From Collinsella aerofaciens (GTDB lineage: Bacteria; Actinomycetota; Coriobacteriia; Coriobacteriales; Coriobacteriaceae), in NCBI RefSeq assembly GCF_002736145.1, contig NZ_CP024160.1:2046001-2110000 (forward strand): a stretch of DNA of 64,000 nt, read 5' to 3'. Numbering within the stretch: position 1 is the first letter of the stretch; every line of letters starts with the position of its first letter. A program made the position numbers and the translations under genes. The notes under the pieces are model-generated. The model did not search any database. It worked only from the letters and a program-made list of their open reading frames with translations, and had not been told where the DNA came from. Shown in pieces: positions 59,169 through 64,000 of the stretch.

Positions 59169-60029
59169 ATGACAACTTCGCCTTTGGCAAACCCCACGGC
59201 CACCAGGGAGCTGCTGGAGGAGTTTGGCCTTGCGACCAAGCATCGCCTGGGCCAGAACTTCCTGATCGACAACCATGTAATTGAGCGGATTTGCGAGCTT
59301 GCCGAGCTTGCAGGCGATGAGCGCGTGCTCGAGGTTGGTCCGGGCGTTGGTACGCTCACGCTTGCGCTGTTGCAGGAGGCGGCGTGCGTCACGTCGATCG
59401 AGGCCGATCCCGAGCTCGAGCCGGTGCTCGATGCTCACGCCGCCGACTACGCCAACTTCCGCTTTATCATGGGCGACGCGCTTAAGGTGACGCCGGAGCA
59501 GATTGAGCAGGCCGCCGGCGGTGAGCCGACGGTATTTGTCGCGAACTTGCCCTATAACGTGGCGGCGACAATCATCCTGCAGTTCTTCCAGACGATGCCC
59601 GCGCTCAAGCGCGCCGTCGTCATGGTGCAAAAGGAGGTTGCCGATCGCATTGCCGCAGTGCCGGGCAACAAGACCTATGGCGGCTACACGGCAAAACTCG
59701 GCCTGTACGCGCAGGTGACGGGTCGCTTTGAGGTGCCGCCGCGTTGCTTTATGCCGGCGCCGCACGTGGACTCGGCCGTCGTGCGTATCGACCGTGTTGA
59801 CAGCGTGGTGCCCGAGGGGCTCGATCGCGAATTTGTGGCCCGCGTGATTGATGCTGCATTTGCTCAGCGTCGCAAGACCATCCGCAATTCCATGAGCGCC
59901 AACGGCTTTGCCAAGGACGTGCTCGATGCCGCTTTTGAGGCTTGCGGTATTGCACCCACCACGCGCGCCGAGACGCTTGATGTTGCTGACTTTGTCCGTC
60001 TGGCCCAGGAGCTAATCCATGATGCCTAA
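59169..60029 (+). CDS. rsmA: 16S rRNA A1518/A1519 dimethyltransferase
   Basis: 286 residues (KsgA). GLATKHRLGQNFLIDNHVIERI is the family opening; SAM motif LEVGPGVGTLTLALL, the NLPY catalytic motif in VANLPYNVAATII, and the PPRCFMPAPHVDSAVVRI segment are present. AAGGAGGCAACC precedes the ATG. It overlaps tatD by 11 nt. Confidence 0.96.
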   Translation: MTTSPLANPTATRELLEEFGLATKHRLGQNFLIDNHVIERICELAELAGDERVLEVGPGVGTLTLALLQEAACVTSIEADPELEPVLDAHAADYANFRFIMGDALKVTPEQIEQAAGGEPTVFVANLPYNVAATIILQFFQTMPALKRAVVMVQKEVADRIAAVPGNKTYGGYTAKLGLYAQVTGRFEVPPRCFMPAPHVDSAVVRIDRVDSVVPEGLDREFVARVIDAAFAQRRKTIRNSMSANGFAKDVLDAAFEACGIAPTTRAETLDVADFVRLAQELIHDA

Positions 60030-60936
60030 TGCCGAACGTGTGACGTTTACCAAGAAAAAGAAGACGGTTGCTTGTCCCGTGCCCTTGGCACCGCTTGCCG
60101 ACACGCATGCGCATCTGCTTTCGTTCTGGGGCAAGGATGTGCCTGAGACGCTCGTGCGTGCCAAGGCGGCGGGCGTCGACCTGTTGGTGACGATGTTCGA
60201 CCCCATCGCTGACAAACGCAGCGTGACGGACTATAGCGACTGGCTGACGCGCGAGATTCTGCCGATGCAGGATATCCCGCAGATCAAGTATCTTGCCGGC
60301 GTGCATCCGTATGGCGCGCCGGACTATACCGACGACGTTCACGCACAGGTCGTTGCCGCACTCGATGATCCCTTGTGCGCCGGTATTGGCGAAATCGGCC
60401 TGGACTACCACATGGACTATGACGACGATATCGCGCCGGCACCCCATAACGTGCAGATTGACTGCATGGCGCGCCAGCTCGAGCTTGCCGTGTGCCGTAA
60501 CGTGCCGGTGGAGCTGCATCTGCGTCACGAGGACACGGACCGGGAGCGCACCTCGCACGTGGACGCCTACAACGTGCTTCGTGAGGTGGGCGTGCCCCAG
60601 GCCGGTTGTGTGCTGCACTGCTTTGGCGAGGACCGCGCCACGATGGAGCGCTTTGTGGAGCTGGGCTGCTATATCGCCTATGGTGGTGCGGCCACCTTTA
60701 AGCGCAACGACGATGTGCGTGAGGCATTTGCGGCAACCCCACTCGATCGAATTTTGTTCGAGACTGATTGCCCGTATATGGCTCCGGAGCCCATCCGCGG
60801 TCTTGAATGCGAGCCCGCAATGATCTCCATTACGGCAAACGCGCTGGTTAACGACCGTGTCGATCGCACAGGTGAGGACGCCGAAACAATCGCGCAAGCC
60901 GCTTGGGAAAATGCCTGCAAACTTTTTCAAAAATAG
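60019..60936 (+). CDS. tatD: TatD-family metal-dependent hydrolase
   Basis: 305 residues. Metal ligands: His-x-His in ADTHAHL, Glu in GIGEIGLDYH, His in VELHLRHE and LHCFGED, Asp in FETDCPYMAPEP. An N-terminal basic extension of about 20 residues is added to the usual fold. Acts as a DNase or quality-control nuclease in known members. The ATG at 60019 is preceded by CAGGAG. Confidence 0.93.
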   Translation: MMPNAERVTFTKKKKTVACPVPLAPLADTHAHLLSFWGKDVPETLVRAKAAGVDLLVTMFDPIADKRSVTDYSDWLTREILPMQDIPQIKYLAGVHPYGAPDYTDDVHAQVVAALDDPLCAGIGEIGLDYHMDYDDDIAPAPHNVQIDCMARQLELAVCRNVPVELHLRHEDTDRERTSHVDAYNVLREVGVPQAGCVLHCFGEDRATMERFVELGCYIAYGGAATFKRNDDVREAFAATPLDRILFETDCPYMAPEPIRGLECEPAMISITANALVNDRVDRTGEDAETIAQAAWENACKLFQK

Positions 60937-60939
60937 TTC

Positions 60940-60968
60940 TTGCGTTCGCGGTGGCGCTCCGTTATTCT
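60940..60968 (+). promoter_or_regulatory. Promoter of tRNA-Leu
   Basis: TTGCGT (60940-60945), 17 nt, TATTCT (60963-60968); the tRNA starts at 60980. Confidence 0.7.
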
Positions 60969-60979
60969 AATTCCTGCAC

Positions 60980-61066
60980 GCGGGCGTGGCGGAATTGGCA
61001 GACGCGTACGGTTCAGGTCCGTATGGGGGCAACCCCATGAAGGTTCAAGTCCTTTCGCCCGCACCA
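60980..61066 (+). tRNA. tRNA-Leu(CAG)
   Basis: Acceptor GCGGGCG/CGCCCGC, anticodon stem TACGG/CCGTA with loop TTCAGGT (anticodon CAG), a long variable arm (TGGGGGCAACCCCA), T-arm and an encoded CCA. Confidence 0.95.
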
Positions 61067-61074
61067 TTGAATGA

Positions 61075-61104
61075 AAGAGCTCCCAGCAATGGGAGCTTTT
61101 TTGT
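61075..61104 (+). terminator. Terminator of tRNA-Leu
   Basis: AGCTCCCA pairs with TGGGAGCT, followed by six T residues. Confidence 0.9.
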
Positions 61105-61128
61105 TATGGGCCGTTTTTGGCAGATTTG

Positions 61129-62482
61129 GGCTTATAGGACAAAATGTGTGTCCACGTTGGGGGCATCGGCGCAGGTCGATGCCCCTTTTTCAGCCGTTTA
61201 AATTCCGTGCCCACTTTTAACCGCTCGGACAGAATGTGTGTCCGGTTGCCTATCGTTCCCGCAGGTAGATAACCTTTTCCGGAACCGTTAAATACCCTTT
61301 CGGAAGAGGTGCCCATGAAGGCCGTTTATTGCCCCTACTGCGGCGGTCGGACCAAGCGCAACGGCAGGACCTCATCGGGGTCCCAGCGGTGGAGGTGCAC
61401 GGCCTGCGGCGCGTCGACGACGGTGAGGTACGACGACACGGCGACGAGGCTGGACGAGTTCCTCGGGTGGCTCCTCTCCAAGGACTCCCAGGCGGCGATG
61501 CCGGGCGGCGGACGGTCCTTCAGGCGCAGGACGGCCGAGTTCTGGGAGGTCTGGCCCATGCCCGTCCCCGACGGCGAGCTGCACCGCGTGCTCCACGTCG
61601 ACGGGATCTGGGTCGCGCGCGACCTCGTCGTGCTCATATGCTGCAGCGGCGAGAGGGTGGTCTCCTGGTACATGGCGAGGTCGGAGAACTCGAGGGCGTG
61701 GTCGGCCCTCATGTCGCCGATCCCGGCGCCCGAGGTGGTCGTCACCGACGGCGGGAGCGGGTTCGCCAAGGCCGTGCGCGAGACCTGGCCGCGCACCAGG
61801 GTCCAGAGGTGCACCTTCCACGCCTTCTCGCAGGTCAAGCGCTACACGACGACGCGGCCGAAGCTCCAGGCGGGGCGCGAGCTCTACCTCATCGCGCGCG
61901 ACCTCATGGGCATCGAGACGCTGCACCAGGCCGAGCTCTGGGTCGAGCGCTACCTCGACTGGTGCGGGTTCTGGGCCGACTTCCTGGAGGACAGGACCGT
62001 GGTGGACGGCAGGAGGGTCTACACCCACGAGAGGCTGAGGCGGGCGCGCTCGTCGCTGTCGTCGCTGGTGTCGGCGGGGACGCTGTTCACCTACCTCGAC
62101 CCCGCCCTGGCCAAGGCCGGCCCGCTGCCGTCGACCAACAACATGATCGAGGGAGGGGTGAACTCGCAGCTGAGGGCCGTCCTGCGCAACCACCGGGGGC
62201 TGACGTCGGTCAAGCGCGTGAAGGCGGTATTCTGGTGGTGCCACGCGCACTCGGGGGACGCGAGGACGGCGCGCGAGAAGCTCGCCACGATGCCGACCGA
62301 CGCGGACATCGACTTCCTGTTCAGCGTCTACTCCGCCTCGCCGTCGCGTGACGACGGAGGGCCGGAGTGGGGCGACAGGGCAGTGTGGGAGGACCTCCAC
62401 CACAGGGACCCGTACCCGTTCTGGCTGGATTAATGGATGGAAACGGGTGTTCTATCGGGACACACATTTTGTCCTATAAGCC
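61129..62482 (+). mobile_element. Intact insertion sequence, IS256 family (IS1249-like)
   Basis: 1354 bp. Terminal inverted repeats of about 25 bp begin GGCTTATAGGACAAAATG at 61129 and end in the complement at 62482. It is flanked by the 8-bp target duplication CAGATTTG (61121-61128 and 62483-62490), as for IS256-type elements. A second copy of the inner repeat, GGACAGAATGTGTGTCC, lies at 61227-61243. A terminator hairpin inside the left end (GGGGCATCG...CGATGCCCC, TTTTT; 61160-61190) would shield the transposase gene from outside transcription. Confidence 0.93.
61315..62433 (+). CDS. IS1249-like transposase
   Basis: About 372 residues from ATG 61315 (MKAVYCPYCGG). An N-terminal zinc ribbon (CPYC at 6-9, CTAC later) is followed by a DDE-type core: Asp in LHVDGIWV, Asp in VVTDGGSGFAKAV, and Glu in NNMIEGGVNSQLRAVLRNHRGL. 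CTFHAFSQVKRY lies between, as in IS256 relatives. GAAGAGG precedes the ATG; an ATG two codons earlier is possible. Composition is very GC-rich. Apparently intact. Confidence 0.92.
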   Translation: MKAVYCPYCGGRTKRNGRTSSGSQRWRCTACGASTTVRYDDTATRLDEFLGWLLSKDSQAAMPGGGRSFRRRTAEFWEVWPMPVPDGELHRVLHVDGIWVARDLVVLICCSGERVVSWYMARSENSRAWSALMSPIPAPEVVVTDGGSGFAKAVRETWPRTRVQRCTFHAFSQVKRYTTTRPKLQAGRELYLIARDLMGIETLHQAELWVERYLDWCGFWADFLEDRTVVDGRRVYTHERLRRARSSLSSLVSAGTLFTYLDPALAKAGPLPSTNNMIEGGVNSQLRAVLRNHRGLTSVKRVKAVFWWCHAHSGDARTAREKLATMPTDADIDFLFSVYSASPSRDDGGPEWGDRAVWEDLHHRDPYPFWLD

Positions 62483-62520
62483 CAGATTTGACATATCGAT
62501 TTCGCGCGGTAGATGCCCCT

Positions 62521-62739
62521 GTGGTCAAAAAGTGGCAAATATGAGTACTGACATGAAAATAGAGACATTCCATGAAGCCATTTTTGCTCATTTTACGCAA
62601 CAGATGTACGCTAATTTGGCTCAACCTTGAGACAAAATGAAGTAATTTCGATAGATCTCGGGTTCAACGAGGCGATTTTGACCCAAATACGCTGTTACTA
62701 AACTGGTAACAGTACTCATATTTGGCCTTTTTTGACCAC
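62521..62739. mobile_element. MITE-like element with about 30-bp inverted ends
   Basis: The left end GTGGTCAAAAAGTGGCAAAT continues to ATGAGTACTG (62521-62550); the right end is its near-complement (62710-62739). Between them are 160 nt of AT-rich sequence without a gene, including TGTTACTAAACTGGTAACAG. No target duplication is obvious. Confidence 0.55.
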
Positions 62740-62816
62740 GGGTCCTCTTGTTGGTGTCACACAGCTGCTTCGTGCGGGTATCCTAGTCCCAACGTGTGCC
62801 TATCAGAGGAGAGACC

Positions 62817-63755
62817 ATGCTGTTGTCCGGTATCATCGCCGCCCTTACCAGCCTTTTGATTCCCATCATCATTCTGTTGCTACTGCTTCCCAACGCCTGC
62901 TATGTCGTTGAACAACAGCATGCCGTGATCATCGAGCGCCTGGGCAAGTTTAACCGCATCGTCAACGCGGGCTTCCACATGAAGGTGCCCGTGATCGACC
63001 GCAAGGCCGCCACGGTGAGCCTGCGCACCATGAAAAACGGTTTTGGCATCGACGTTAAGACCCAGGACAACGTGACCATCGGCCTTGAGGTCTCTGCTCA
63101 GTACCACGTGAGCTATGACATGGGCGCCGGCCCGGCGGATTCGGGTATCTACAAGAGCTACTACATGCTGCAGGAGCCCGTCGACCAGATGCGTGACTTC
63201 ATCACCGACGCCCTGCGCTCTTCGATTCCCGTCTACACACTCGATGAGGTCTTTGCCAAGAAGGATGACATCGCCAAGGATGTCAACGCTACCGTTTCCG
63301 AGCAGATGGCCGCCTACGGCTTCACCCTCGTCTCGACGCTCATCACCAAAATCGCACTGCCGACCGAGGTCGAGAACTCCATGAACGACATCAACGCCGC
63401 CCAGCGCAAGCGCGCTGCGGCACAGGAGCTCGCTGAGGCAGACCGCATCAAGCGCGTCACCGAGGCGACCGCCGAGGCTGAGGCTATGGAAAAGGCGGGC
63501 GAGGGCATCGCCAACCAGCGCAAGGCCATCGCGCTGGGTATCAAAGATTCGCTCGAGATCATCCAGGAGACGGGTGTCGGCAATGACGAGGCCAACCAAC
63601 TGTTCATGTTTACGCAGTGGTCCGAGATGATGACGGAGTTCGCTCGCACGGGTAAAACCTCGACGGTCGTGCTGCCGAGCGACTTTTCGCAGTCGGCCTC
63701 TATGTTCGAGCAGATGCTGGCTGCCGGTAAGGTTCAGAACGAGTCAAAGGAGTAG
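62817..63755 (+). CDS. SPFH/Band 7 membrane protein
   Basis: 312 residues. One N-terminal membrane segment (LLIPIIILLLLLPNACYVV), then the Band 7 domain (VEQQHAVIIERLGKFNRIVNAGFHMKVPVIDR ... TQDNVTIGLEVSAQYHV) and a coiled-coil flotillin/stomatin-like tail (AAQRKRAAAQELAEADRIKRVTEATAEAEAMEKAGEG). Acts as an oligomeric membrane scaffold or protease partner. The ATG at 62817 has AGAGGAGAG upstream. Confidence 0.92.
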   Translation: MLLSGIIAALTSLLIPIIILLLLLPNACYVVEQQHAVIIERLGKFNRIVNAGFHMKVPVIDRKAATVSLRTMKNGFGIDVKTQDNVTIGLEVSAQYHVSYDMGAGPADSGIYKSYYMLQEPVDQMRDFITDALRSSIPVYTLDEVFAKKDDIAKDVNATVSEQMAAYGFTLVSTLITKIALPTEVENSMNDINAAQRKRAAAQELAEADRIKRVTEATAEAEAMEKAGEGIANQRKAIALGIKDSLEIIQETGVGNDEANQLFMFTQWSEMMTEFARTGKTSTVVLPSDFSQSASMFEQMLAAGKVQNESKE

Positions 63756-63761
63756 ACACGC

Positions 63762-64000
63762 GTGAAATACACCGTCGTTTGTGTCGGTAAGCTCAAGGAG
63801 CGCTTTTGGAAGGACGCGTGCGCTGAGTACACCAAGCGCTTGGGTGCCTATGCCAAGGTTGATATCCGCGAGGTGGCCGATATCGACCCGGCTAAGGCGG
63901 GCGGCGTGGATGCCGCGCGCGACAAGGAGGGGGCAGCGATTCTTGCTGCCTTGCCGTCTCGAGCGCATGTGATCCTGCTGGCCATTGAGGGTAAAGAGCG
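63762..64000 (+). CDS. rlmH: 23S rRNA pseudouridine-1915 N3-methyltransferase, 3' end cut by window
   Basis: About 79 codons are visible. A GTG start at 63762 follows AAAGGAG. KYTVVCVGKLKERFWKDACAEYTKRLGAYAKVDIREVAD is the SPOUT RlmH opening; VILLAIEGKE leads into the SAM-binding knot beyond the window. It starts 6 nt after the SPFH gene. Confidence 0.92.
   Translation, partial: MKYTVVCVGKLKERFWKDACAEYTKRLGAYAKVDIREVADIDPAKAGGVDAARDKEGAAILAALPSRAHVILLAIEGKE

Overview
The window reads as chromosome of a high-GC Gram-positive gut actinobacterium of the Coriobacteriia, most likely Collinsella. This is inference from gene content (Tad/Flp pilus locus without secretin, CbiMQO cobalt transporter, several mannose-family PTS genes, DUF4012 protein, T-box on pheST), from start-site and Shine-Dalgarno style, and from the many short palindromic hairpins between genes. 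No rRNA is present, so the genus cannot be proved from this sequence alone.

Layout. 1-7.5 kb: the end of metA, a 5-formyl-THF cyclo-ligase, a hicAB toxin-antitoxin pair between hairpin repeats, a zinc-ribbon membrane protein with YD-like repeats, and a large M16C metallopeptidase. 8.3-17.8 kb: an AT-richer accessory island for an Amadori-type amino sugar. It has two tandem GntR regulators, a complete mannose-family PTS (EIIA, EIIB, EIIC, EIID), a FrlB/GfrE-like SIS protein and a PfkB kinase. It is bracketed by two almost identical copies of a second SIS gene, and ends in a wrecked EIIC::EIID fusion. 18-22.6 kb: an AlbA_2-type regulator behind a dense operator-like array, an HNH endonuclease and small hypothetical genes. 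22.9-30 kb: tRNA-Val, an EamA exporter, a DUF4012 protein, glmM and an M32 carboxypeptidase. 30-44 kb: housekeeping genes: T-box-pheST, cbiMQO, a PF00882-like protein, pyk, a P-type cation ATPase behind a structured leader, and rsgA. 44.4-54 kb: a tightly coupled Tad pilus operon (CpaB, CpaE, CpaF, TadB, TadC, Flp, several TadE/TadG-like proteins) with a DUF192 gene. 54-56.5 kb: a small toxin-antitoxin pair with a disturbed toxin frame, tRNA-Phe with a duplicated 3' end around a structured insert, three tandem palindromic repeats, and a GH5-like gene that lacks its acid/base residue. 56.5-64 kb: rsmI, metG, ksgA, tatD, tRNA-Leu, an intact IS256/IS1249-like insertion sequence with an 8-bp target duplication, a MITE-like inverted repeat, an SPFH protein and the start of rlmH.

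How the genes work together. The sugar island looks self-contained: the PTS imports and phosphorylates the substrate, the SIS proteins would deglycate or isomerise the phosphorylated product, and the PfkB kinase would act on unphosphorylated substrate. A shared box ending in ACGT lies upstream of four transcription units of the island and is a candidate operator for the GntR proteins. The rsmI-metG-ksgA-tatD block and pheST are translation and RNA-modification functions. The tad block encodes a complete cytoplasmic and membrane assembly machine, but no prepilin peptidase is visible here.

Most worth a second look: (1) a 110-nt leader before the P-type ATPase with two hairpins whose loops are perfectly complementary over 7 nt and whose second stem hides the ribosome binding site; (2) the CDS-exact, near-identical SIS duplicates and the EIIC::EIID deletion relic; (3) the duplicated tRNA-Phe 3' end enclosing a multi-hairpin element with GTAA loops; (4) the operator arrays; (5) the GH5-like protein with a lost acid/base residue.
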